DNA of 64,000 bases from Phocaeicola vulgatus ATCC 8482 (GCF_000012825.1 NC_009614.1:1612001-1676000), one strand, 5' to 3'. Shown: positions 26,814 through 35,366, counted from the stretch's first letter. Program-made: numbers and translations. The notes: generated by a model not told the origin, from the letters alone.

Positions 26814-28046
26814 TCAGCCGAAGAAAAGATAACAGATAAGAATAGCTGCAATGACCCCTGCCGCATCGGCTAGCAGTCCGCAAGGAACGGCGTGGCGTGT
26901 CCTCACTATTCCTACGCTGCCGAAATATACCGCCAGAATATAAAAGGTGGTGTCTGTGGAGCCTTGGAAGATACAGGACAGTCTGCCTACAAAGGAATCG
27001 GGACCGTATGTGGTCATGGCATCTACCATCAACCCTCGTGCCCCGCTTCCGCTCAAAGGTTTCATCAGCGCCGTAGGGAGCGCTCCTACGAAATCACTGT
27101 CGATACCGCATAGCTTTACGGCGTTGCCGATACCGTCAATCAAATAGTCCATCGCACCCGATGCACGGAAGACTCCGATACCTACCAGTATGGCTACCAG
27201 ATAAGGAATGATGCGCACGGCGGTGCTGAATCCTTCTTTGGCCCCTTCGACAAAGGAGTCGTAGACATTGATTCTTTTTCTGAACCCTGCCACAATAAAG
27301 CCGATGATGATAAGAAATAGAAAGACATTGGCAAAGGTAGTGGAGTAAATATCTATCTGATCTCGTGACAAGGTATTGAAGAAATAAATAATTCCTGCTA
27401 CCAGCAAACTCATTCCTCCTAAAAAGAGGAGGATAGTGCGGTTAAACAGATTGATTTTCTGATAAATACTTACTGCTACAATGCCTGCCAAAGTGGAGAA
27501 GAAGGTTGCCAGCAGGATGGGTACAAATATATCTGTAGGTTGGGTTGCTCCCAGCTGTGCACGATATACCATGATGCTGATAGGAATCAGTGTAAGCCCT
27601 GATGTATTCAGTACCAGAAACATGATCATGGGATTGCTGGCAGTATCTTTCTTGGGGTTCAATTCTTGCAGGCCCTCCATTGCTTTCAGTCCTAAGGGAG
27701 TGGCGGCATTATCCAGCCCCAGCATATTGGCCGCCAGGTTCATAAAGATACTGCCTGTTACTGGATGTCCTTTGGGAATATCGGGAAAAAGTTTGCTGAA
27801 CAGAGGTCCCAGCAATCGGGAAAACAGAGTGATGACTCCGCCCTGTTCACCTATTCTCATGATACCCAGCCAAAGAGAAAGGACACCGGTCAGTCCCAAT
27901 GAAATCTCAAAAGCGGTTTTGGAGGAATTGAAAGTAGAGTTGATAATTTCGGGAAACACTTGTGTGTCGCCTAGGAAAACGAGTCGCATCAACGCTGTCA
28001 CGAAGGCTATCAGAAAAAAGGCTATCCAAATGTAGTTCAAAACCAT
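26814..28046 (-). CDS. SpmA-SpmB-like fused membrane protein (nucleoside-recognition/Gate domains)
   Basis: 410 residues from MVLNYIWIAFFLIAF, set by the -7 box at 28076-28083; 14 more in-frame residues lie upstream and are excluded. Many transmembrane helices. The N-terminal half resembles spore maturation protein A (NLAANMLGLDNAATPLGL), the C-terminal half SpmB (LPTALMKPLSGSGARG). In Bacillus these are separate proteins needed for spore cortex dehydration; this organism group does not sporulate, so the role here is unknown, perhaps transport of a small solute. Confidence 0.82.
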   Translation of the reverse strand: MVLNYIWIAFFLIAFVTALMRLVFLGDTQVFPEIINSTFNSSKTAFEISLGLTGVLSLWLGIMRIGEQGGVITLFSRLLGPLFSKLFPDIPKGHPVTGSIFMNLAANMLGLDNAATPLGLKAMEGLQELNPKKDTASNPMIMFLVLNTSGLTLIPISIMVYRAQLGATQPTDIFVPILLATFFSTLAGIVAVSIYQKINLFNRTILLFLGGMSLLVAGIIYFFNTLSRDQIDIYSTTFANVFLFLIIIGFIVAGFRKRINVYDSFVEGAKEGFSTAVRIIPYLVAILVGIGVFRASGAMDYLIDGIGNAVKLCGIDSDFVGALPTALMKPLSGSGARGLMVDAMTTYGPDSFVGRLSCIFQGSTDTTFYILAVYFGSVGIVRTRHAVPCGLLADAAGVIAAILICYLFFG

Positions 28047-28075
28047 ATCGCTAGTTTTATTAGTAATAACTCGGA

Positions 28076-28083
28076 CAAAAGTA
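28076..28083 (-). promoter_or_regulatory. -7 element (TACTTTTG on minus strand)
   Basis: The plus strand reads CAAAAGTA. The transcript would start near 28070, giving a leader of about 24 bases before the ATG at 28046. Confidence 0.65.
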
Positions 28084-28186
28084 GTCAAATTATTCGTTTT
28101 TGAATTAGAAAAGATTCAATTCTCTTATTTTTATTTCCAATCTTTGTTTGAACACGATAGCAAAATAGTATGAAATGATTTTAAGG

Positions 28187-28302
28187 GCAAACTACTCTCT
28201 CATTTGATTATTTCGATGAACGGGACGAGAAGGAAGCGTTTAAGCGATTCTCGCGAGTTTAAAGAATATCAAAAAGAGTAAAAAAGACGTTTGGTAGTTT
28301 GC
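28187..28302. repeat. Short inverted repeat in the gap before dinD
   Basis: GCAAACTAC (28187-28195) and GTAGTTTGC (28294-28302) are perfect reverse complements about 100 bases apart. The stretch 28084-28479 holds no credible gene. Confidence 0.35.
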
Positions 28303-28479
28303 TATTTGTCGGGTATATAAAGAAAAATGTTTTTTATGGATTTAAATATGCTTTGAAATGGATACTAATGAAATGTAAAATAACTCTTGGAATAAGTCTG
28401 TTCTAGAAGAAACGGATAATATAAGAATCGAAATAGTTAGGAAAAAGAGTTTTGTTGGTCGGATCTGATAATAAAAGGT

Positions 28480-28487
28480 TATATTTG
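28480..28487 (+). promoter_or_regulatory. -7 element TATATTTG with -33 TTG
   Basis: TTG at 28455-28457, 22 bases of spacing, then TATATTTG. It would drive the dinD remnant from about 28494. Confidence 0.55.
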
Positions 28488-28560
28488 TGCAAATATGCAG
28501 TGTGAATTCTGTAGTAGAAGGAGGGCATTGACGTAATAACAAGTAATCAGGGGGGAATAT

Positions 28561-29384
28561 ATGATGAAAACCGAGGAAATAAAAGATTAGTTCAAGCAGT
28601 TTGAAAGTATCGTTTGTGATTATCATGGAGTAAAGTGTTGGAGTGTACGCGAGTTGTATTCCTTATTGGGTTATACCCAGTGGAGAAACTTTGAGACCAT
28701 CATCAATAAAGCGAAAGCTGCTGCACGAATGCAGGTGAATATGTGGCCTACCATTTTGCTGATGTCAGCAAAATGGTTTCTGTGGGGTCTGGTGTAGAAA
28801 GAGAGATAGATGATATCTATCTTACCCGTTATGCCTGTTATTTGACTGCTCAAAACGGTGATGCGCGTAAACCGACTATAGCTTTTGCTCAAAACTACTT
28901 TGCTGTTCAGACAAGGCGTGCAGAATTGGTGGAACAACGTCTGTTGGATTATGAGCGGGTTCAAGCACGGACTGAATTGGCTGAAACGGAAAAGCTGTTA
29001 TCGGGTGTTCTTTATGAACGCGGAGTAGATAGTAAAGGTTTTGCCATTATCCGTTCAAAAGGAGATAAAGCCTTGTTTCGTCTTGACACAGCGTTGCTAA
29101 AACGTAAACTTGGTGCGCCCGACAGTCGTCTGCTGGCCGATTTCTTACCAACCATCAGCATTAAGGCAAAAGATTTTGCTGCCGAGATGGCTTCTATTAA
29201 CGTACAACAAAAAGATCTTTATGGACAGTCATCAATTGAAAAAGAACATATTGAGAATAATACGGCTGTTCGGAATATGATGGTAAGCCGAGGAATCTAT
29301 CCGGAACAATTGTCAGCAGGCGAAGATTTAAAGAAAGTGGAACGCCGTTTGAAATCAGAAGAAAAGAAAATAACTAAGAAATAA
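28561..29384 (+). pseudogene. dinD: DNA-damage-inducible protein D (DinD) pseudogene
   Basis: The reading MKTEEIKD stops at TAG 28588-28590. The same frame then continues FKQFESIVCDYHGVKCWSVR to about 28720. One base is missing near 28721-28727, after which NAGEYVAYHFADVSKMV runs in another frame to 29384, ending KKVERRLKSEEKK. The joined protein matches DinD almost end to end (RGVDSKGFAIIRSKGDKALF, NVQQKDLYGQSSIEKEHI). Two separate lesions mean the gene is dead. A GTG at 28743 could at most give a 213-residue C-terminal fragment. Confidence 0.85.
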
Positions 29385-29407
29385 TGAAGGAACCGCTTGA
29401 GGAGAAA

Positions 29408-30163
29408 CTATAAATGAACTGAAACGGTTTGTTCACTTTCACATGCTTCAGTAAATAATTCTTGTGATGTCTGGTTAGGCAAAATAGAGCTTTTAGCCAT
29501 ATACTCTTTATTATTGGCATAGATAAAGAGTACGCTTCCCCCTTTTATCGTATTGATAATAGGTTTGGTCAGTGCCTGTGGTAAAGCCGGACAACCGAAG
29601 CTTCGTCCCAGTCTGCCTGATTTGCAGACGGAAGGGTTGGCGTATGCGGCGCCATGAACTACGATGGCACGTTCACGGGCCCGGTCATTGATTCCTTTTT
29701 CCAGCCCGTCTAATAAAAGGGAGTATCCGTTTCTGCCTTGATAAGTGTTTCCGGTAAGATAGAAGCCGAGGGAACTTTTATAAGAGCCGACTTCGTTGGA
29801 GAAAGAGGTAGCATAGTTCTCGCCGCTGTTTTTCCCATGAGAGACCACTGATGAGTATAGCATCTTTTTCTGTTCCATGTCAAAGACAAACAAACGTTTT
29901 TCGGTAGAGGGTTTGGTGAAATCAATCAATGTCAGTATGGATTTGCTTTTTTGTTTAATCAAGTTGTATCCTGCCACAGCCTGTCGGAATGCCAGGAAAT
30001 TGACCACCCCTCCCAATTGCATATCTTCGAATAATTGTTCGCCGTCCATTTTTTGAGGTGCAGGGACAGATGTAGCAACTTTCTTTTCGGGTGTAGCCGT
30101 CCGGGTCGATACATTGCTCGACGGAAAGAGGAATAGGAACAGGAGTAAAAAAGCTTTCTGCAT
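29408..30163 (-). CDS. Murein L,D-transpeptidase, catalytic-domain family protein
   Basis: 251 residues from MQKAFLLLFLFLFPSSNVS (signal peptide); the -7 box at 30191 rules out the longer frame to 30205. The catalytic region has HGAAYANP and, near the C-terminus, GRSFGCPALP, where the Cys would be the nucleophile. This fits the L,D-transpeptidase-like family specific to Bacteroidetes and proteobacteria that is distinct from classical YkuD. It would act on peptidoglycan stem peptides in the periplasm. It lies next to a second L,D-transpeptidase gene in the same direction, each with its own promoter. Confidence 0.82.
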   Translation of the reverse strand: MQKAFLLLFLFLFPSSNVSTRTATPEKKVATSVPAPQKMDGEQLFEDMQLGGVVNFLAFRQAVAGYNLIKQKSKSILTLIDFTKPSTEKRLFVFDMEQKKMLYSSVVSHGKNSGENYATSFSNEVGSYKSSLGFYLTGNTYQGRNGYSLLLDGLEKGINDRARERAIVVHGAAYANPSVCKSGRLGRSFGCPALPQALTKPIINTIKGGSVLFIYANNKEYMAKSSILPNQTSQELFTEACESEQTVSVHL

Positions 30164-30190
30164 ACGTATGGAAAAACTGGATAACGGGTG

Positions 30191-30198
30191 CAAAGTTA
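30191..30198 (-). promoter_or_regulatory. -7 element (TAACTTTG on minus strand)
   Basis: The plus strand reads CAAAGTTA, 28 bases before the ATG at 30163. Confidence 0.7.
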
Positions 30199-30207
30199 CG
30201 CACATTT

Positions 30208-31230
30208 CTATTCCAAAACAAATATAATCGTCTCATTAACAGGTGCCCATTCGAAAATAAACTTGGCATGAGAGGTGGCATTTCTTACACACATATGTGA
30301 GCGGGGGATGGTACCCAACGTATAACTGTATTCTATGATCCCTGTTGCCGGTGCATTGGTGGGTACTCCGTGAATATAACCACCATTATTGAAACGGCTG
30401 GCGTAAGGTGCAAAACCACCGGTAGCGGCAGAACCGTCTTTTAGAAAAATCATCTTGGTCTTTTTCTCTTGCAGAACGAACATACCCAATGGAGTTTCTT
30501 GGGCGTATGGAGGACGATGTTGTCCTGTTGTAGCAGGATTCATGCTACGTATCAGCCAGTAGCCCTTTTCTTTCCGTTCCAAAGTAGTTATATTCTGATT
30601 ATGGCGGTCTATAAAAATAGCTTTGTTGAACACTACGCTGTCGGGAATCAGTTTTATATATTTTGTCGGAGCATACCATTCGCCACCTATAAAGACAGGT
30701 TCTACTTTGGTGAACTTTCCTTCCTCACCTAGGTGACGGGTAAGAAGTCCATCCAGTCCGTAGCGTTCGGCAGTAAGGGTGTCATCTGTTAGGAAAAGAG
30801 GAATTCCCTGATAGCGTTCCACTCCCAATGTGTCGGCTATCCGTTTGTATGCATCCCTTTTAAAACTTTTCACTAAAGGCGCTTCTCCGTTCCGGTTTTT
30901 ATAATTCTGTAAGATGCACCATTGTGCCGGCTTTTTTCGAATATTCTCCAACAATGCCAGCCGCTCCTTTATTTTCTCCCATTGGAAATGGCGGGTGGTG
31001 CCTTTATAAGGATAGGTATCCTTCAAAGTATGTTTATCATACAGCAGTTCCTTGTCAAGCCTGATGTCTTCGGGTTTGATATCTTTTTCTACAATCTCGG
31101 TGATGGCTTCTGTCACAGTATTGTGTACCTCTGTTATCACTTCCTTAATTTCGCTATTTGCTTTCGAGGTACACGAGCAGATTGTACAGAAACCGGTCAA
31201 TAAATATATGAATTCTATTCTTTTCATCAT
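30208..31230 (-). CDS. L,D-transpeptidase (YkuD domain) lipoprotein
   Basis: 340 residues. Lipobox in LLTGFCTICSC. A helical N-terminal part (EVITEVHNTVTEAITEIVE) is followed by a middle region and a C-terminal YkuD domain with IHGVPTNAPATG and PRSHMCVRNAT. The catalytic Cys is in SHMC; most YkuD enzymes have SHGC, so Met replaces the usual Gly. ATG at 31230 or 31227 are both possible; a GTG at 31236 lies very close to the transcript start. It probably cross-links or trims peptidoglycan at the membrane surface. Confidence 0.83.
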   Translation of the reverse strand: MMKRIEFIYLLTGFCTICSCTSKANSEIKEVITEVHNTVTEAITEIVEKDIKPEDIRLDKELLYDKHTLKDTYPYKGTTRHFQWEKIKERLALLENIRKKPAQWCILQNYKNRNGEAPLVKSFKRDAYKRIADTLGVERYQGIPLFLTDDTLTAERYGLDGLLTRHLGEEGKFTKVEPVFIGGEWYAPTKYIKLIPDSVVFNKAIFIDRHNQNITTLERKEKGYWLIRSMNPATTGQHRPPYAQETPLGMFVLQEKKTKMIFLKDGSAATGGFAPYASRFNNGGYIHGVPTNAPATGIIEYSYTLGTIPRSHMCVRNATSHAKFIFEWAPVNETIIFVLE

Positions 31231-31256
31231 AGACACAGGTTTGTGGCTTTCTTCTA

Positions 31257-31264
31257 CAAATATA
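31257..31264 (-). promoter_or_regulatory. -7 element (TATATTTG on minus strand)
   Basis: The plus strand reads CAAATATA, about 27 bases before the L,D-transpeptidase ATG. Confidence 0.65.
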
Positions 31265-31434
31265 ATTCTTTAAAAGGAATAAACATGCGTTTTTGTTTTT
31301 AAATGCAGTGAAAAATTCCTGTTTCTTTGAACAATCTCCCCTATTGCATACCTTATAAAGGACCGCTGGGAATAATCGTTTATCTTGGCTTGAGGTTTTT
31401 ACAGAAAAAAAGAATCAACTTAAAAACAAGTATT

Positions 31435-32373
31435 ATGGTGGAATCAACTAGAGTAAGAAGTAAAAGATTATCCTTTTCAGGTAAGAAGACACTGTCTTCC
31501 TTTATGCAAGTGAATATTGCCAGTCTGAGACAATCGGGAAAATTGCGTACCAGTGAGACGTATAGAGCTACACTGAACAGTTTTATGAAATTTATGGATG
31601 GCAAGGATGTTCTGTTGAGCAATATGGATGCCGAGTTGATGATGGGGTATGAAACTTATTTAAAGGCGCAGGGAGCAAGTATGAACACCGTTTCTTTTTA
31701 TATGCGTATTTTGCGTGCAACGTATAATCGTGCAGTAGATAAAGGGGTGATCAGACAGCGTTTTCCTTTTAAGCACGTCTATACGGGAGTGGAAAAAACG
31801 GTGAAGCGGGCCATTTCTTTTAAAGTAATCAGACAACTGAAGGAGATGGATTTAAGTCACTCTCAGTCAATGGAGTTTGCGCGTGATATGTTTATGTTCA
31901 GCTTTTATACCCGGGGAATGTCATTTGTGGACATGGCTTTTCTTAAAAAAACAGATTTAAATAATGGTATGCTGACTTATAGAAGAAAGAAAACCGGTCA
32001 GTTGCTTTCCATCAGATGGGAGAAATGCATGCAGGATATAGTGGATAAATATCCCGGAAACTATTCGACTTATCTTCTTCCTATTATAATTCATATCAGG
32101 AAAGATGAAAGATTGCAATATAAAAATTCAATTTGCTTGGTGAACAGAAGGCTAAAAGAAATAGGGAAAAAGTTGGGGCTTGTTCATCCTTTGACTATGT
32201 ATGTGGCGCGCCATTCATGGGCCAGTGTTGCCAGAGGCAAACATATTCCTCTTTCTGTGATAAGTGAAGGGATGGGACATGATTCGGAAAAAACGACTTT
32301 GATTTATCTGGCAGCATTGGATACCACCGTGATAGACAAAGCGAATATGGTGGTGCTGAGGGAATTCTTGTGA
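31435..32373 (+). CDS. Tyrosine recombinase (phage-integrase family), probable DNA invertase
   Basis: 312 residues from MVESTRVRSKRLSFSG. N-terminal SAM-like core-binding domain (about 15-115; RTSETYRATLNSFMKF). Catalytic domain with Arg I (R160 in FYTRGMSF), box II Arg (R259 in YVARHSWAS), H-x-x-S-type motif GMGHDSEKTT, and nucleophile Y291 (TLIYLAAL). No integrated element, tRNA target or other phage genes adjoin, so it is a solitary recombinase of the kind that inverts nearby DNA in Bacteroides. A candidate substrate, a 26-bp inverted repeat, lies 520 bases downstream. The upstream frame to 31327 is rejected for lack of similarity. Confidence 0.88.
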   Translation: MVESTRVRSKRLSFSGKKTLSSFMQVNIASLRQSGKLRTSETYRATLNSFMKFMDGKDVLLSNMDAELMMGYETYLKAQGASMNTVSFYMRILRATYNRAVDKGVIRQRFPFKHVYTGVEKTVKRAISFKVIRQLKEMDLSHSQSMEFARDMFMFSFYTRGMSFVDMAFLKKTDLNNGMLTYRRKKTGQLLSIRWEKCMQDIVDKYPGNYSTYLLPIIIHIRKDERLQYKNSICLVNRRLKEIGKKLGLVHPLTMYVARHSWASVARGKHIPLSVISEGMGHDSEKTTLIYLAALDTTVIDKANMVVLREFL

Positions 32374-32895
32374 TAATAGGGTAAAGATATTGTTTCTTGT
32401 CAAAAAGAGGATATCATATCACAAGGTATCCTCCATTTGACGGGATCAGTGTGTCTAGTATTTTTTTATAAATGTGTGTTTGTTCTCTCTAAAGATGATA
32501 GCACTTTCTGATGTGGCTGAGTTGAATATGTTTGTTGCAAGGTCGGCACAGCCTATGATCTCTTTATTGTTATCTTTTGTCAGAAGATACCTTATAGTAA
32601 AGGAGAATCGGATTACAGATAGATTTTGAAACAATTGCCATAAACCATTATGCTGTTTTTGTCCACCTATTTGTTATGAAAAAAATATCAGCTTCCAAAT
32701 ATTCAATATTTTTCCGTAATATGACAATTGTCATAGGTTTGTTTTTTTATGTGAATTATAGCTGATACAACTATTTTTTAATAGACAAACTTGAATAAAA
32801 GAAAAGGCAAAGTTTACTTGGGTTTTATTCTTTGATTTTGGAGATAATCCTCTTATTACAAGAACTTTATAGAAAAAATACTAAGTTGGAATATT

Positions 32896-32921
32896 ATATA
32901 TCTCTTATTAAGAGATATATA
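32896..32921 (+). repeat. Left inverted repeat of a putative invertible promoter segment
   Basis: 26 bp with core ATCTCTTATTAAGAGATATA. It matches the reverse complement of 33082-33107 at 25 of 26 positions. The unit is itself near-palindromic, but the central base (T here, A in the right copy) shows that the two copies are inverted, not direct. Confidence 0.75.
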
Positions 32922-33081
32922 TTTTGTCGCAAATTTAAGCAAAGTTTTGAGAATTAGAACAATTTAGCAAGGAAATTTAATAATTGATTCAAAAAAAACG
33001 TTTTCTGAATACATGATTTAGTCTTTCAAAGTATTCTTGTGTGAATGTATTTTGTTGATTTATAATGTGTTATATATCTCT
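32922..33081. promoter_or_regulatory. Putative 160-bp invertible promoter segment
   Basis: AT-rich DNA between the two 26-bp inverted repeats, with no reading frame. The only exact TAnnTTTG element reads leftward (32930-32937, TAAATTTG on the minus strand, with TTG 22 bases upstream at 32960-32962). Inversion would move it to 33066-33073, pointing right, about 67 bases before the HTH gene at 33140. The rest of 32374-32895 shows only a weak hairpin (32407-32433). Confidence 0.6.
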
Positions 33082-33107
33082 TATATATCTCTTAATAAGA
33101 GATCTAT
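33082..33107 (-). repeat. Right inverted repeat of the putative invertible segment
   Basis: Reverse complement of 32896-32921 with one mismatch. An extra half-site ATATATCTCTTA (33072-33083) abuts it on the left, so the right end carries three half-sites. Confidence 0.75.
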
Positions 33108-33139
33108 CGTATAACTGATGACACGCCATATAATAATGT

Positions 33140-33679
33140 ATGGTTGTGAAGATGTTAAAGCGAAGATTAAAAGTAAATAAAAATATGGACTATCTATTCT
33201 TGAGACGACACAGACGGACTGCTACTTCGAATAGGCAGAAAAGCCTGCTTCTTAAGGCTGCTGAACGCCAGTGGGAACTACAGTTCGCCAATAAGGGGAC
33301 TGAAGGGAGAAAGGTGGATTGTGCCCTATATAAATGTATATTGTATAACCTTGAAATAAAGCAAGTTTTTTTGGATTCGGAGCTTTCTTTGAAAAAGTTT
33401 AGCGTTATGATAGACACCAACCAAACTTACCTGTCGAATGTGGTAAACAAGTATTTCAACTGCAATTTGAAGGAGTTGCTGAATACTTACCGTGTGGAAT
33501 ATGCCAAAGAGTTACTCCATGCTGGGAAATGTTCATTAGAAGAACTCCCACAGCGATGTGGCTTTGCCTCTAGAAGTGCTTTTTATGCCTCTTTTAGTAA
33601 AATAGTCGGAATGTCTCCTTTGCGCTTTCTAGCTCGAGAACAGAATAATTCGCTCTTAGAATCAATGATTTATGTATAA
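33140..33679 (+). CDS. AraC-type HTH regulator (small)
   Basis: 179 residues. A basic N-terminus (KRRLKVNKN; FLRRHRRTA) precedes a C-terminal AraC/XylS double HTH (about 85-170): SLKKFSVMIDTNQTYLSNVV is the first helix-turn-helix, and CSLEELPQRCGFASRSAFYA with FSKIVGMSPLRFLAREQ the second. There is no sensor domain. It lies 44 bases upstream of the S-layer-like gene in the same direction and just downstream of the putative invertible segment, so it could be read from the invertible promoter together with that gene. The ATG at 33140 or one at 33185 could be used. Confidence 0.8.
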   Translation: MVVKMLKRRLKVNKNMDYLFLRRHRRTATSNRQKSLLLKAAERQWELQFANKGTEGRKVDCALYKCILYNLEIKQVFLDSELSLKKFSVMIDTNQTYLSNVVNKYFNCNLKELLNTYRVEYAKELLHAGKCSLEELPQRCGFASRSAFYASFSKIVGMSPLRFLAREQNNSLLESMIYV

Positions 33680-33692
33680 TCAATTTTAGTTT

Positions 33693-33712
33693 TTTAAATT
33701 TATAAATTTAAA
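33693..33712. promoter_or_regulatory. Perfect 20-bp AT palindrome before the S-layer-like gene
   Basis: TTTAAATTTATAAATTTAAA, ending 11 bases before the ATG at 33724. It could be an operator for the adjacent HTH protein or a leader hairpin. No Shine-Dalgarno sequence is seen. Confidence 0.5.
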
Positions 33713-33723
33713 GTTTTTCTATT

Positions 33724-34554
33724 ATGAACAAAAAGTTTTTAAGTGCAATCCTGTTTGGTGCCTTGATGGTTACCTCGACAGGAACATTTGTATCTTGTAA
33801 GGACTATGATGATGACATCGACAGCTTGAACGAGAAAGTGGACAAGCTGACTAAAGATTTGTCTGAATTACAGGCCGCAGCTGGAAAATATGTCACAGCT
33901 GTCAAGTATGATGCGGCAACAGGTAAGTTGACTGTTACCGGCGGTAACGGTGAAACTTTCCAACTTCCGATGCCTGCTGAACTTCCCACTTACTCTTTGA
34001 AAGTTGTAGATGGTAAGATACAGTTGTTAGATGGTGACAAGGTCGTTTCTGAAGCACCCCTGCCTACAACTGATGCTCCTGCGGCATTTGATCCTACTTT
34101 GTTGAAGTGGAACAATGGCTATCTGTATTATGGAGATGTAAAAATCTCAGGTGTAGAGAAACCTCAAAGCGTTGGTTCTATTACAGAAGTGAAAGATGAA
34201 GAAACTGGTGAGGTGATTGGCTATGTCATTGAACTAGATGGAAAATCTGCTACATTCTCTTTGGTTGCTGATTTGAAGGCGTTAGTATTCCAACCTGCAT
34301 TCTATTATCAGGGTATTGAAGCAATGGAAGCTATTGGTCTTAATTATAAAACCTTGACAGTAGCTAAAGTAGATGCAGATGGAAATTATGATAAGGATGC
34401 TCCTGTTGTAGGTGAAGCAACTACAATGATTCCGGACTTGGTAGCTGATTATCATGTAAATCCTACCGTAGCGAAAGTTCCAGGTGATGTAAAAGCATAT
34501 ACTTTCTTGCGTTATGACAAGAATTATACTCGTTCTGCTGCGACAGCGTAAGCG
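33724..34554 (+). pseudogene. S-layer-like surface lipoprotein, N-terminal fragment (cut by IS66)
   Basis: Lipoprotein signal MNKKFLSAILFGALMVTSTG with Cys25 in FVSCKDYDDD; the acidic residues after the Cys fit the Bacteroides surface-export signal. A short coiled coil (SLNEKVDKLTKDLSELQ) follows, then beta-rich repeats. The native frame runs to 34547, where IS66 begins; the IS itself supplies a TAA two bases later. Joined to 37086-39285 the intact gene is 3024 bases, 1007 residues, in frame. The N-terminus resembles, from memory, the phase-variable S-layer protein BT1927 of B. thetaiotaomicron and proteins annotated as PL29 N-terminal-domain proteins. Confidence 0.85.
34540..34547 (+). repeat. 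8-bp target-site duplication, left copy
   Basis: GCGACAGC, repeated exactly at 37078-37085. An 8-bp duplication is the IS66 family hallmark. Confidence 0.95.
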
Positions 34555-34623
34555 TCTCCGCGATTCTATCTTGTCGCCCTTTTTTCATTCTTATATTTTT
34601 GCCATATATAAAAATGAGGCATT

Positions 34624-35028
34624 ATGGATTTAGCAGAAAATCGATTTGGAAAAACCTGGAAACATTTCCTTGAAGTATTGAAAGTAGACTACAATTGTTC
34701 TTTAGCCGATGTTTGCCGTGATCAGCATACCACTCTTGGAGGTATGAGTTCCTGGATGTCCAGACGGGGTTATAGCGTTAAACAAGCCAAGGCGGATGTG
34801 GTCCGTGATTATTATGGCGGCGTTGAACCCTCCCGACCGACAACTTCCTCTCCTTCGTTCACTCAAATAGCCCCCGTCATGTTGTCGGAAGAAGAGTTTA
34901 GTCTTTCCGGGATCACAATCACCTTTAACAGCGGAACGACCATTTCGGTCAAACGGGCCACTCCCGGGGGTATTATTAAAATGTTACGCGATTACGAAAG
35001 AAAGGAGGGGGATCCATGTATTCTCTAA
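34624..35028 (+). CDS. tnpA: IS66 accessory protein TnpA-like
   Basis: 134 residues, first gene of the IS66 set. N-terminal helical DNA-binding-type region (LADVCRDQHTTLGGMSSWMS) and a beta-rich tail (GITITFNSGTTISVKRA) as in IS66 Orf1. It ends 13 bases inside the next gene, pointing to translational coupling. Confidence 0.85.
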   Translation: MDLAENRFGKTWKHFLEVLKVDYNCSLADVCRDQHTTLGGMSSWMSRRGYSVKQAKADVVRDYYGGVEPSRPTTSSPSFTQIAPVMLSEEEFSLSGITITFNSGTTISVKRATPGGIIKMLRDYERKEGDPCIL

Positions 35029-35366
35029 CATCAGCCAATCGCTACTATCTGTACCAGGGCTTTGTCCGTATGAACCTTGGCATTGACGGTTTATTCAAAA
35101 TCATACGCTCTCAAATGAAGGAGCTGTCCCCCATTTCCGGAGATATATTTTTATTCTTTGGCAAAAACCGGCAGAGTGTAAAAATACTGCGTTGGGATGG
35201 TGATGGCTTTCTCCTGTACTACAAGCGTCTGGAAGGTGGAAGTTTTGAGTTGCCGACATTTAACCCCCATACAGGCAATTATGAGATCTCTTATCAGGTT
35301 TTGTCTTTTATCTTAAATGGAGTGTCATTGAAGTCTGTACGGTTGCGAAAACGTTTTAGGATTTAA
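35016..35366 (+). CDS. tnpB: IS66 accessory protein TnpB
   Basis: 116 residues. It has the IS66 Orf2 pattern: RYYLYQGFVRMNLGIDGLFK, then DIFLFFGKNRQSVKILRWDG and GFLLYYKRLEGGSFELP. A purine-rich AGGAGGGGG lies just before the ATG, unusual in this window. Essential for transposition in characterised IS66 elements, mechanism unclear. Confidence 0.92.
   Translation: MYSLTSANRYYLYQGFVRMNLGIDGLFKIIRSQMKELSPISGDIFLFFGKNRQSVKILRWDGDGFLLYYKRLEGGSFELPTFNPHTGNYEISYQVLSFILNGVSLKSVRLRKRFRI

Noticed and set aside
31435-32373. Integrase as a sign of a prophage or integrative element
   Set aside because: No tRNA target, attachment-site duplication, phage, mobilisation or conjugation genes are present around it.
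32896-33107. The two palindromes as simple operator sites only
   Set aside because: Possible, but the 26-bp match in inverted orientation including the off-centre flanks, and the nearby recombinase, make recombination sites the better reading. Both roles could coexist.
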